A stretch of 64,000 bases of DNA, taken from Saprospiraceae bacterium (GTDB lineage Bacteria > Bacteroidota > Bacteroidia > Chitinophagales > Saprospiraceae). A program made the translations under genes and the position numbers. Under the pieces are notes generated by a model that had not been told where the DNA came from, searched no databases, and was given only the letters and a program-made list of their open reading frames with translations. The DNA is taken from positions 496,001-560,000 of the forward strand of contig CATQHI010000003.1 in the NCBI GenBank assembly GCA_958295895.1. The letters run 5' to 3'. Positions 46,147 through 54,365 of this stretch are shown here, piece by piece (within the stretch, counting starts at the first letter, position 1; each line of letters starts with the position of its first letter).

Positions 46147-47901
46147 TTACAGATCTTCGGCAGACAGTATAACCTCACTGACTGCCTTCCCACTAGGCAC
46201 CATCGGAAACACATTATCCTCCTTGACCGTGTGCAGATGCAGCAGGTAGGGGCCCTCGTGGGCAAGCATCTCGGCAATAGCCTCACTGACCTCGGCCGGG
46301 TTACGTACACTACGGCCGGGCACACCAAAGCCCTTAGCGATGGTGACAAAATCGGGGTTTTGTAATTCGACCGCGCTGTAGCGGCGCCTATGGAAGAGCT
46401 GCTGCCACTGGCGTACCATACCGAGGTAGTTGTTGTCGAGCAGCACGATCTTGACGCCCACGTTCCACTGCGCGCAGAGGCCGAGCTCCTGGATGGTCAT
46501 CTGGAAGCCGCCGTCGCCGATGAAGGCCACCACCTCGCGACTGGGATCGGCGTACTTGGCACCAAAGGCAGCCGGCAGGCCGTAGCCCATCGTGCCCGCC
46601 CCGCCGGAGCTGACCCACTGATCATGACCCTTGTATTCGTAATAGCGGGCCGCCATCATCTGGTGCTGCCCGACATCGGTGGCTACGATGGCCCGACCGT
46701 CGGTCTGCCGGCTCACCTCGCGGATCACCTGGCCCATGCGGATCTGTCCGTCGGCCGTAGGCGTGATCGCCTCATCGATGACGCGCTCCCGCTCGATGCG
46801 GGCACATTCCTGGAAGCGGGCCACCCAGTCGGGGTAGCTGCGCTGTTCGATCATGGGCAGTAGCAGTTCCAATACCTCGCGGGCGTCGCCCAGTACGGGG
46901 GCATCGATCTTCACGTTCTTGTTGAGCTCGGCGGGGTCGACCTCAATGTGCACGACCTTAGCATCGGGAATGTACTTCGCCAGTAACCCGGTCACGCGGT
47001 CGTCGAAGCGCATACCGATGGCTACGATGACATCCGCCTCGTTCTGCAGGAGGTTAGGCCCGTAATTGCCGTGCATGCCGAGCATCCCGGTGAAGAGCGG
47101 ATGGTCGTTGGGGATGGTACTGAGTCCGTGACAGGTTACGCCCACGGGAATGCCGGATTTCTCTACGAACTGCCGGAAGACCTCCTGGGCGTGGGCGATA
47201 TGAATACCGTGTCCAGCCAGGATCATCGGCCGCTCGGCCCCGTTGATTAGACGGGCGGCCTCCCGCAGTTGCTTACGCTTCGGTTTGGTGTGCGGCACGT
47301 AGCTACGGATGGCTAGCGTCTTAGGATAAACGAAGTCGACCATCGCCAACTGGGCGTCCTTCGTGATGTCGATCACGACCGGACCGGGGCGGCCACTATT
47401 CGCAATGAAGAACGCCTTCTTCAGTACCGGAGCGATCTGCTCCGGCTTCGTGATCTGATAGTTCCACTTCGTCACCGGAATGGTACTATTCACCACGTCT
47501 ACCTCCTGGAAGGCGTCGCTACCGAGCAGGAAGCCAGGCACCTGTCCGGTGATCGCCACGATGGGTAGCGAATCGAGTTGGGCATCACAGAGTCCGGTGA
47601 TCAGGTTGGTGGCCCCCGGTCCGGAGGTGGCCATACACACCCCCGTTTGTCGTTTAATGCGTGCATACCCCTCCGCGGCATGGATGGCCCCCTGCTCGTG
47701 ACGGGGCAGGATGTGGGTGATGTGCTCCTCGAAGTCGATCAGGGCGTCGTACACGGGCATGATCGCGCCGCCGGGGTAGCCGAAAATGGTATCGACTCCT
47801 TCATTCACCAGGCACTGCAACAGGGCGTGCGCACCACTCATACGGACGGCGGTGGATTTAGGCGGGGACGCGGGTGCGGGGCGGGTGGCAAGGGAATTCA
47901 T
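46147..47901 (-). CDS. ilvB: Acetolactate synthase large subunit
   Basis: 584 residues of a thiamine-diphosphate enzyme that condenses two pyruvates, or pyruvate and 2-oxobutyrate, at the start of valine, leucine and isoleucine synthesis. Motifs are [20 protein letters not shown], the catalytic-Glu region [18 protein letters not shown], the FAD-type segment and the ThDP motif [12 protein letters not shown]...LLDNN. The start is ATG 47901. The first 20 residues are a Pro/Ala/Ser-rich tail before [12 protein letters not shown], and the dispersed repeat lies within this tail. ilvN follows and ilvD precedes it. Confidence 0.96.
   Translation of the reverse strand: MNSLATRPAPASPPKSTAVRMSGAHALLQCLVNEGVDTIFGYPGGAIMPVYDALIDFEEHITHILPRHEQGAIHAAEGYARIKRQTGVCMATSGPGATNLITGLCDAQLDSLPIVAITGQVPGFLLGSDAFQEVDVVNSTIPVTKWNYQITKPEQIAPVLKKAFFIANSGRPGPVVIDITKDAQLAMVDFVYPKTLAIRSYVPHTKPKRKQLREAARLINGAERPMILAGHGIHIAHAQEVFRQFVEKSGIPVGVTCHGLSTIPNDHPLFTGMLGMHGNYGPNLLQNEADVIVAIGMRFDDRVTGLLAKYIPDAKVVHIEVDPAELNKNVKIDAPVLGDAREVLELLLPMIEQRSYPDWVARFQECARIERERVIDEAITPTADGQIRMGQVIREVSRQTDGRAIVATDVGQHQMMAARYYEYKGHDQWVSSGGAGTMGYGLPAAFGAKYADPSREVVAFIGDGGFQMTIQELGLCAQWNVGVKIVLLDNNYLGMVRQWQQLFHRRRYSAVELQNPDFVTIAKGFGVPGRSVRNPAEVSEAIAEMLAHEGPYLLHLHTVKEDNVFPMVPSGKAVSEVILSAEDL
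47861..47878 (-). repeat. Dispersed repeat copy, GCGTCCCCGCC type
   Basis: CGCACCCGCGTCCCCGCC on the minus strand, in sense within the disordered N-terminal tail of IlvB, read as Ala-Pro-Ala-Ser-Pro. Confidence 0.78.
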
Positions 47902-47920
47902 ACTGCGTAGTTTACTCCTG

Positions 47921-49603
47921 CTAAAGGTCCGTGACACAGCCCAGCGAGGCACTGCTAACGCACTTAGCGTATTTCTTGAGGACACCGAAGGTGGCCCTGA
48001 GGGGGGGAGCCTGCCAGCGGGCGCGGCGGTCGGCGAGCACCTGCTCCGCTACCTCCAGGTTAATGAGGTTACGGTCGGCATCGATATTAATGATGTCGCC
48101 ATCTTCGATCAGGGCCAGCAGGCCGCCCACCTGGGCCTCCGGACTGATGTGCCCGACCACGAAGCCATGAGTGCCACCACTGAAGCGCCCGTCAGTAATC
48201 AACGCGACCTGCTTTCCCAATCCCTGTCCCATGATCTGACTCGTGGGCTTAAGCATCTCGGGCATACCGGGGCCACCACGGGGGCCGCAGTAGCGAATTA
48301 CTACTACATCACCGGCCTGGATCTGTTTGTGGCTGATGGCTTCGTTGGCCTCAGCCTCCGAGTCGAACACCCGCGCCGGCCCCATGAAGTGGGTGCCCTC
48401 CTTGCCCGTGATCTTAGCCACGCTACCTTCGGGGGCAAGGTTGCCGTATAGTATCTGTAGGTGCCCCGTGGCTTTAATGGGAGCATCGAACGGCTTGATG
48501 ATCTCCTGTCCGGGGCGCAGCGACTCCGCCTCGATCAGATTTTCGGCTAGTGTTTTCCCGGTCACCGTCATACAATCGCCGTGGAGCATCCCTTGCTTGA
48601 GCAGCTCCTTCATCACCGCCGGTACGCCGCCCACGTAGTAGAGGTCTTCCATCACGTACTTCCCGCTGGGCTTTAAATCGGCCAGAAAGGGCGTACGGTC
48701 ACCGAGGCGCTGGAAGTCATCGATACTGAGATCGACGCCGGCGGTACGCGCGATGGCCAGGAGGTGGAGTACGGCGTTCGTACTTCCGCCCAGCACGGTG
48801 AGCGTTACGATGGCATTCTCGAAGGCTTCTTTGGTTAGAATGTCGAGCGGCTTGATGTCCTGCTTCAGGAGGTTCAGCATGTACTCCCCCACCCGCGCGG
48901 TATCGGCACGCTTATCGGGGTGGTTGGCGGGTATGCTGCTGTTGTAGGGAAGCGCCAGGCCCATGGCCTCGATGGCCGTAGCCATGGTGTTGGCGGTGTA
49001 CATGCCCCCGCAGGCGCCGGCACCCGGACAGGCGTGGCGGATCACCTCCGTGTACTGCCGCTCACTTACCTGGCCGGTCTGGTACTTACCCAGTACCTCA
49101 AAGACGGATACCACGTCTAACTTTTCATCTTCGTAGCAGCCCGGACTGATCGTTCCACCGTACACCAAAATACCCGGACGGTTGAGCCGACAGAGGGCCA
49201 TCATGGCCCCCGGCATATTCTTATCGCAGCCGACTACGGTGACTAGGGCATCGTACCACTGGGCACCGGCTACGGTCTCGATACTGTCGGCGATTACATC
49301 ACGGCTCGGCAGGCTGTAGCGCATCCCGTCGGTTCCCATGCTGATGCCATCGCTGACGCCGATCGTATGGTAGATGAGCCCCAGCAGTTCGTGCTCAGCG
49401 TTCACCCCCTGCTTGACCTCGGCGGCCAGATCGTTGAGGTGCATATTGCAGGGGTTACCCTCCCAGCCGGTGGAGACGATACCGACCTGGGCCTTGTCCA
49501 TGTCCGCATCCGAGAGTCCGATGCCGTACAGCATGGCCCGGGCGGCGGGTTGTTCGGGGTTGTTGGTGACGTTGCGGCTGTAGTGATTCAGGAGGCGAAG
49601 CAT
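47921..49603 (-). CDS. ilvD: Dihydroxy-acid dehydratase
   Basis: 560 residues of the IlvD/Edd family. Iron-sulphur ligands and signatures are [39 protein letters not shown] and the C-terminal [20 protein letters not shown]. It removes water from dihydroxy acids to give the 2-keto precursors of valine and isoleucine. It starts at ATG 49603. A TACCTTGT element (49616-49609) ends 5 nt before the ATG, suggesting a very short or absent leader. It heads the ilvD-ilvB-ilvN block; ilvC is not in the window. Confidence 0.96.
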   Translation of the reverse strand: MLRLLNHYSRNVTNNPEQPAARAMLYGIGLSDADMDKAQVGIVSTGWEGNPCNMHLNDLAAEVKQGVNAEHELLGLIYHTIGVSDGISMGTDGMRYSLPSRDVIADSIETVAGAQWYDALVTVVGCDKNMPGAMMALCRLNRPGILVYGGTISPGCYEDEKLDVVSVFEVLGKYQTGQVSERQYTEVIRHACPGAGACGGMYTANTMATAIEAMGLALPYNSSIPANHPDKRADTARVGEYMLNLLKQDIKPLDILTKEAFENAIVTLTVLGGSTNAVLHLLAIARTAGVDLSIDDFQRLGDRTPFLADLKPSGKYVMEDLYYVGGVPAVMKELLKQGMLHGDCMTVTGKTLAENLIEAESLRPGQEIIKPFDAPIKATGHLQILYGNLAPEGSVAKITGKEGTHFMGPARVFDSEAEANEAISHKQIQAGDVVVIRYCGPRGGPGMPEMLKPTSQIMGQGLGKQVALITDGRFSGGTHGFVVGHISPEAQVGGLLALIEDGDIINIDADRNLINLEVAEQVLADRRARWQAPPLRATFGVLKKYAKCVSSASLGCVTDL

Positions 49604-49676
49604 GGGGTACAAGGTACACAGGCAGGGGGCTGCCCTTCGAATCGCCTTTGCTCAATTTTACGACGGCCGCCCGTGC

Positions 49677-50318
49677 CTAATAGTGGCGTTTGTCGAGGCG
49701 GAAGGTAGCCTGGAGGCCTAGCTGGAAGGTCGTCAGGTGGGTCTTTACGTCTTCTAGCGGAGTGTTCGTATCGTCGGTGAACGTGATTCCAGTCGGCACA
49801 TTCGAAATCCCATAGCGTACTGATGCAATGGGAGTGAGCGTCAGCAAATTACTCACGCCAAAATCGAGCCCCACTCCCCCACCCACGGTGAATAGGGTAC
49901 TACGATCTTGACCACTAAACTGATGGGAAGCCACACCGGGACTTAGCTGAATAAATAGCCCCTTCTGCAACTGCGGACCCTGCTTGCCAAACGTCGGACA
50001 ATTACAATCAGCCCCAAGATCAAATACGTATACATTAGTCTTGAACTGAATTCCAAATTCGTTAGCGTCAAATAGCCTGTCGTGCAATTGCTTAGCAAAG
50101 TATACTGTAGGCTGAAACTCGATCCGCTTTTTCGGCAGTCGAAACCAGTAGTGAACCGCTACCTCCAAACTGTTTTCGTAGGGTAGTACCTGATCTCGCA
50201 CCATGCCCGGGTAGTCTCGCGTCCGCAGCTCGTTCATATTGTAAAAACTGCTTACACCAAACTGAGCCCTTAGACTCTGGCACAATACGAGCAGGATAAC
50301 CGACACAAAAATTCGCAT
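49677..50318 (-). CDS. Outer-membrane beta-barrel protein (PorT-like size class)
   Basis: 213 residues with a signal peptide MRIFVSVILLVLCQSLRAQ. The mature protein is made of amphipathic strands: VAVHYWFRLPKKRIEFQPTV, FGIQFKTNVYVFDLGAD, LFTVGGGVGLDFGVSNLLTL and LGLQATFRLDKRHY. It ends in aromatic Tyr, typical of BAM substrates. It resembles generic Bacteroidota porin-family or outer-membrane beta-barrel domains. A Cys-containing loop (DCNCPTFG) is unusual. It stands alone. Confidence 0.78.
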   Translation of the reverse strand: MRIFVSVILLVLCQSLRAQFGVSSFYNMNELRTRDYPGMVRDQVLPYENSLEVAVHYWFRLPKKRIEFQPTVYFAKQLHDRLFDANEFGIQFKTNVYVFDLGADCNCPTFGKQGPQLQKGLFIQLSPGVASHQFSGQDRSTLFTVGGGVGLDFGVSNLLTLTPIASVRYGISNVPTGITFTDDTNTPLEDVKTHLTTFQLGLQATFRLDKRHY

Positions 50319-50429
50319 GCTGAAAAGGTTTTACCGGTAACGCTTTAACGGCGGGGTTGGGTGTGGAAGTGTGGGGGGGGGCCTTAACCCCTTAACACAT
50401 CAAACCAAACTACCTAACTTACTAAGGGT

Positions 50430-50437
50430 TAACTTTG
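50430..50437 (+). promoter_or_regulatory. -7 box upstream of the metallophosphoesterase gene
   Basis: TAACTTTG matches TAnnTTTG exactly. It overlaps a possible TTG start at 50435, which favours the ATG at 50471. No clear -33 TTG is seen. Confidence 0.5.
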
Positions 50438-50470
50438 GGACTACTCAACGCCCCCCCATTGCTCTGCCTC

Positions 50471-51553
50471 ATGCTTTCGCTTAGTCTGGTCCTCTCCGCC
50501 GCCGCCGACACGGTGCCACCGGCTGCACTCGACGGGCCCTACCTATTTTACGGCGAGGAGGGCGTAGTAGCCCGTTGGGCGAACACCGAGGAGCACACCG
50601 CCGAGCAGCAGGCATACACCGCAGCAACTGCTACCACCCTACCCCATTTTACGACCTTCAGACCGGAGCTGGTGGACCTAGATCGCGACTTTTCGCCGTT
50701 ACCCGCTAAGCAGTACACGGGAGTGAGCAAGATCGTAGCGCTGAGCGATATTCACGGTCAGTTCGAAACGGGGCGTAAACTACTACTGGCCAACGGCGTA
50801 ATCGACCGGAATAACAACTGGACTTTCGGCACGGGCCACCTCGTCGTAGTGGGTGACATCTTCGACCGCGGCGATCAGGTCACCGAAACGCTCTGGCTCA
50901 TTTACAACCTCCAGGTGCAGGCTACGGCAGCGGGTGGCATGGTCCACTTCCTACTCGGCAACCACGAAACGATGGTGCTGGAGGGCGATGACCGCTACCT
51001 CAACGCCAAGTACCGGATCACGACCAGTCTGCTGGGCAAATTCTATCATGAGCTGTACGGGCCGGACACCCACCTGGGTCGCTGGCTACGCTCGCTACCC
51101 CTCGCGGTGGAGATCAACGGCACGGTGTTTATTCACGGAGGACTAAGCCGGGAGGTAGTCCGCGAGGTAAGCGACATCGGTCGCATCAATCAATTGTACC
51201 ACGACTACCTGATCGACGCCGAAGACATGAACGAGGTCATCAGCGAAAGCCCCCGCATGAACCTCCTCCACGGCCGGCTCGGGCCCCTGTGGTACCGCGG
51301 CTACTTCAGCAAGAATACCTTCACCGAGCGCGATCTGGAGTACGTGCTGCGCAAGACAAGCGCCGACCGGATCGTAGTCGGCCACACCAGCTTTACCGCC
51401 GTACAGGGTTTTTACAACAACCGCATTATCGCAGTCGACTCGAGTATTAAATTCGGGAGCGTAGGTGAGGTACTCATCCTGGAGGACGGGGCGGCCTACC
51501 GGGGCACCATTACCGGACAGCGTATCCCCCTGTCTACCGAAACGACGAAGTAG
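50471..51553 (+). CDS. Secreted calcineurin-like metallophosphoesterase
   Basis: 360 residues. The five metallophosphatase blocks are present: ALSDIHGQ, VVGDIFDRGDQ, LLGNHETMVL, VFIHGGLSR and VVGHTSFTAVQG. This order matches Shewanella-type protein-phosphatase-like enzymes (PPP layout DIHG, GDxxDRG, GNHE). An N-terminal hydrophobic stretch (LSLSLVLSAAA) suggests export. The start is ambiguous: ATG 50471 lies downstream of a perfect -7 box, while TTG 50435 would give a longer leader peptide (MGLLNAPPLLCL). The target could be phosphoprotein or nucleotide. Confidence 0.88.
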   Translation: MLSLSLVLSAAADTVPPAALDGPYLFYGEEGVVARWANTEEHTAEQQAYTAATATTLPHFTTFRPELVDLDRDFSPLPAKQYTGVSKIVALSDIHGQFETGRKLLLANGVIDRNNNWTFGTGHLVVVGDIFDRGDQVTETLWLIYNLQVQATAAGGMVHFLLGNHETMVLEGDDRYLNAKYRITTSLLGKFYHELYGPDTHLGRWLRSLPLAVEINGTVFIHGGLSREVVREVSDIGRINQLYHDYLIDAEDMNEVISESPRMNLLHGRLGPLWYRGYFSKNTFTERDLEYVLRKTSADRIVVGHTSFTAVQGFYNNRIIAVDSSIKFGSVGEVLILEDGAAYRGTITGQRIPLSTETTK

Positions 51554-51559
51554 CCCGGC

Positions 51560-52216
51560 CTACTGTTGAAACGCGTACTGCACCAGGTTGGCCCCCATCT
51601 GTAGGGCCGCGGCGCGAATCTCGGGCGTATCGTTATGCACCGACTGATCCTCCCAGCCATCCCCCAAATCGCAGCTAACGGAGTAAAACACCACCAGCCG
51701 ATCCTCCCACAGAATACCGTAACCCTGCGCCGGATCGCCGTCGTGCTCGTGAATCTTCGGCAGTCCATTTCTGAACTCATAAGTTTGGTGGTAGATCGGA
51801 TGATCGAATGGTAGCTCTACCAGTGGCGACTCCGGGAAGACCTGCTCCAGCGCCACTCGCACGTAAGGGTCCATGCCGTAGTTATCATCGATGTGCAGAA
51901 AACCGCCGCCGATGAGGTAGTTGCGGAGGTTTTCGGCCTCGGCGCTGGAAAACACCACGTTGCCGTGGCCGGTCATATGCACCCAGGGGTAGTCGTAGAG
52001 CTCGGCACTGCCTACCTCTACGGTGCCGTAATCGGGGTCAAGCTGGGTACCCAGGGCCTGGTTACAGAAGCGCGCCAGATTGGGCAGGGAGGTGGGATTG
52101 GCGTACCAGTCACCTCCGCCGTTGTACTTGAGTAGACCCAGCCGAAGCTGGTTGGAGGTAGGAGTGGCAACGGAGCCGGTCAGAGCCAGTGTAAGGAGAA
52201 GAACAATGAGGCGCAT
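51560..52216 (-). CDS. DUF4159 family secreted protein
   Basis: 218 residues with a signal peptide (MRLIVLLLTLALTGSVA). The domain has LGLLKYNGGGDWYANPTSLP, VHMTGHGNVVFSSAEAENLR, GGFLHIDDNYGMD and GILWEDRLVVFYSVSCDLGD, matching DUF4159, which has a glutamine-amidotransferase-like fold. The biological role is unknown, although members often appear with von Willebrand and MoxR genes elsewhere in genomes. It converges on the phosphoesterase gene with a 6-bp gap. Confidence 0.87.
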   Translation of the reverse strand: MRLIVLLLTLALTGSVATPTSNQLRLGLLKYNGGGDWYANPTSLPNLARFCNQALGTQLDPDYGTVEVGSAELYDYPWVHMTGHGNVVFSSAEAENLRNYLIGGGFLHIDDNYGMDPYVRVALEQVFPESPLVELPFDHPIYHQTYEFRNGLPKIHEHDGDPAQGYGILWEDRLVVFYSVSCDLGDGWEDQSVHNDTPEIRAAALQMGANLVQYAFQQ

Positions 52217-52321
52217 GGCTTGCTAACGCACAGGATGGTCAGGTAGATGTAGTCAAACATCACTCAATCTAGTCAGGTGGTAATCTAATGGCCACATCTT
52301 TCTCAGGCGGAAGTGATCGAC

Positions 52322-52389
52322 CGCAGAGGGCGCAGTGGGTCGCAGAGACATGACTACTCGGAACTCTGCGTCTCTCCGCGTCCTCTGTG
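52322..52389. repeat. Imperfect inverted-repeat element in an intergenic region
   Basis: The arms 52322-52347 and 52364-52389 pair over 26 nt with about 7 mismatches and a 16-nt loop, rich in CGCAGAG/CTCTGCG. The text resembles the widespread intergenic CTCTGCGTCTCTGCG-type repeats known from many phyla. It occupies the 220-bp gap between the DUF4159 and rsmE genes. Confidence 0.7.
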
Positions 52390-52436
52390 ATTAAATTAAA
52401 GTGCCGCCGGGCACAAAAATTGCTGTGATTTACACT

Positions 52437-53135
52437 TCACCAGCTGACCGACTCCACCGTATGCACCGCCACCACGGCCGCAGTCTCCGTACGCAACCGC
52501 TGCGGCCCCAAACTGGCAAACCTGAACCCCGCCGTCCGCGCCAGCTCCGCCTCCCCTACGCTAAATCCCCCCTCCGGACCGACGGCCACCACCGTATCCA
52601 TATCCGGGCGCGCCAAATCACGCAGCAGTCCACTACCCCGCTCTCCCAGGTAGGCTAAAAATCGATCACCAGTCAGACTTGCCACCGCCTCTGCGAAGGG
52701 TAATAACTCACCCAGCTCAGGCAACCATGCCCGTAGACTCTGCTTCATGGCCGCTTCCAGCACCCGCTCCAGCCGGTCATTGCGTAGCCGCGTACGCTCG
52801 GAGTGCTCGGTCAGAATGGGCTGAATCCGGTCCACCCCAACCTCGGTAGCTTTTTCCAGCACCCACTCGAAGCGGTCGATGTTTTTGGTGGGAGCTACGA
52901 GCAGGGTCAGTCGGTGCGCTGCACGGGCGGCTTCCTGGCGGGTCTGCTCGACGGAGAGTAGACAGCTCCGTTTATCGATCTGGTTGATTTCGGCCCGGTA
53001 CCAGCCCCCCCGACCATCGACTAAAGCTAGCGTGTCGCCGGCGCGCTTACGTAGTACCCGCGCGGCGTGCTGCGCCTCTACCTCCCGCAGGACATGAGGA
53101 CCTGTTACTATATCCGGATCGTAAAAAAGCTGCAC
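52437..53135 (-). CDS. rsmE: 16S rRNA (uracil(1498)-N(3))-methyltransferase
   Basis: 232 residues of the RsmE branch of SPOUT methyltransferases, which methylate U1498 of 16S rRNA with SAM. The N-terminal PUA-like part has HAARVLRKRAGDTLALVDGR. The knot domain has KNIDRFEWVLEKATEVGVDR, the AMKQSLRAWLPEL helix, the SAM-binding loop VAVGPEGGFSVGEAEL and the C-terminal LGPQRLRTETAAVVAV. It starts at GTG 53135, 6 bp after the NfuA-like gene, so the two are co-transcribed. Confidence 0.94.
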   Translation of the reverse strand: MQLFYDPDIVTGPHVLREVEAQHAARVLRKRAGDTLALVDGRGGWYRAEINQIDKRSCLLSVEQTRQEAARAAHRLTLLVAPTKNIDRFEWVLEKATEVGVDRIQPILTEHSERTRLRNDRLERVLEAAMKQSLRAWLPELGELLPFAEAVASLTGDRFLAYLGERGSGLLRDLARPDMDTVVAVGPEGGFSVGEAELARTAGFRFASLGPQRLRTETAAVVAVHTVESVSW

Positions 53136-53141
53136 CCCACC

Positions 53142-53390
53142 CTAGTTCACGGCCACCACCCCATTGATCTGGGGCAGACGGCTCTTCAGGGTCTGCTCCA
53201 CGCCGGCCTTCATGGTCATGGCGGTCATGGAGCAACCGTTGCAGGCTCCGAGCCACTTGATCTGCACGATCTGCTCGTCGCTCACGCTCAGCACCTCGAT
53301 GTTGCCGCCGTCGATGGCCAGGTGGGGGCGTACCTCATCCAGGGCGGCATCCACGCGGGTAATCAGGTCCTGTCGTTCGGCTACGGTCAT
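53142..53390 (-). CDS. NifU-like C-terminal domain protein (NfuA type)
   Basis: 82 residues covering one NifU C-terminal domain. The iron-sulphur motif is GACNGCSM (Cys-x-x-Cys). The flanking VRPHLAIDGGNIEVLSV and MKAGVEQTLKSRLPQI are typical. Such small proteins carry or deliver iron-sulphur clusters to targets. It starts at ATG 53390. It is first in a two-gene transcript with rsmE; a dispersed-repeat copy lies about 55 bp upstream. Confidence 0.93.
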   Translation of the reverse strand: MTVAERQDLITRVDAALDEVRPHLAIDGGNIEVLSVSDEQIVQIKWLGACNGCSMTAMTMKAGVEQTLKSRLPQINGVVAVN

Positions 53391-53444
53391 GTGTCGGGGC
53401 GGCTTTGGTAACAAATGTAAACAATCTAGGCCGGGCATAAGGTT

Positions 53445-53462
53445 GCCGGGGCCGCAGGTGCA
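53445..53462 (-). repeat. Dispersed repeat copy, intergenic
   Basis: TGCACCTGCGGCCCCGGC on the minus strand, one mismatch from the exact copies, between the NfuA-like and GLPGLI genes and outside any coding sequence. Confidence 0.8.
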
Positions 53463-53598
53463 AGATTGGTGGTATGGGGCGTATGTCCTAGACCGCTGCC
53501 GAGTGAGATAATTGTTAAAAATACATTATTGTTACGCCAGAACGTGCTCATCCTGCATCAAACCATTATATTACGGTGCCCAGCAAATACGCGACTCT

Positions 53599-54340
53599 AT
53601 GCCCCGGTTTTTCTTCCTTGCCCTTCTCCTAGTGGCCTGCACCTGCGTGCGCGCCCAAATCAGTTCCGGAACCATCGACTACGTAGAGCACCGGGAGTTT
53701 GAGGTCTGGGACGGGATGAGCGTGGACCAGAAAAAACGGGTCGAGAAAATGAAGGCGGAGGGGGCCTTTGACCAGACCGGACGGCTGACCTTTTCCGGAG
53801 AGGCCTTCAGCTACCAGCAGTTGCCCAAGGCTCCGGACCCCAATAACCGCCGTGGCTGGTGGGGAGCCGATACCGAAAACCCCGACGTGTACTACACTAG
53901 CTTTACCGATAGCCTGGTGACCGATCAGCGGCAGATCATGGACCGCGGCTTCATCATGGAAGATAAGTGGCTGGTGCCGGAGTGGGAGATCCCCGCCGAC
54001 CAGCAGGTCAATATGGCCTATACCCTGCCGAGCAAACTGGCCTTCACCGTCTCGCCGGAGGGGGATACGCTGACGGCCTACTTTACGGAAACCATCCCGT
54101 TCGGGATCGGTCCGCGGGGCTACGGCGGCCTACCCGGGGCCATCGTGTACCTGAAGGTGGAAAACGAGGGGGCCTACACCGAGTATACCATGGCTACCAT
54201 GCAGCCCAATCCGCCAGAACTGACCCTCGAAAAAACCCACCGAGGGGGATAAAATCACCCGCGAACGCTTCGAAAAGATCTCTGCCAAACGCCAGGAAGC
54301 CATGGAACGGCGCCGGCGGGGGTGGGAACGCGACTACTAA
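53599..54340 (+). CDS. GLPGLI family protein, with a frameshift near the C-terminus
   Basis: About 246 residues once repaired. The signal peptide MPRFFFLALLLVACTCVRAQ is probably cut before Gln. The domain signature is the GYGGLPGAIVYLKVENEG segment, a variant of GLPGLI, with DYVEHREFEVWDG near the start. As read, the frame stops at 54252 after EKTHRGG. Dropping one A from the A6 run at 54230-54235 gives EKPTEGDKITRERFEKI and a basic tail (AMERRRRGWERDY) ending at 54340. GLPGLI proteins are usually encoded, as here, just before a TonB-dependent-type barrel and are thought to act with it; function is unproven. Confidence 0.82.
53638..53655 (+). repeat. Dispersed repeat copy, GCGTNCGCGCC type
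   Basis: TGCACCTGCGTGCGCGCC in sense in the GLPGLI gene, encoding Cys-Thr-Cys-Val-Arg-Ala at the signal-peptide end, like the DUF481 copy. Confidence 0.82.
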
Positions 54341-54365
54341 CCACGGCCTACCCATCCACCCTGCT

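Noticed and set aside
50373-50381. G9 run as a second phase-variable tract
   Set aside because: It lies between genes and not at a -33/-7 spacing that would alter a promoter I can recognise.
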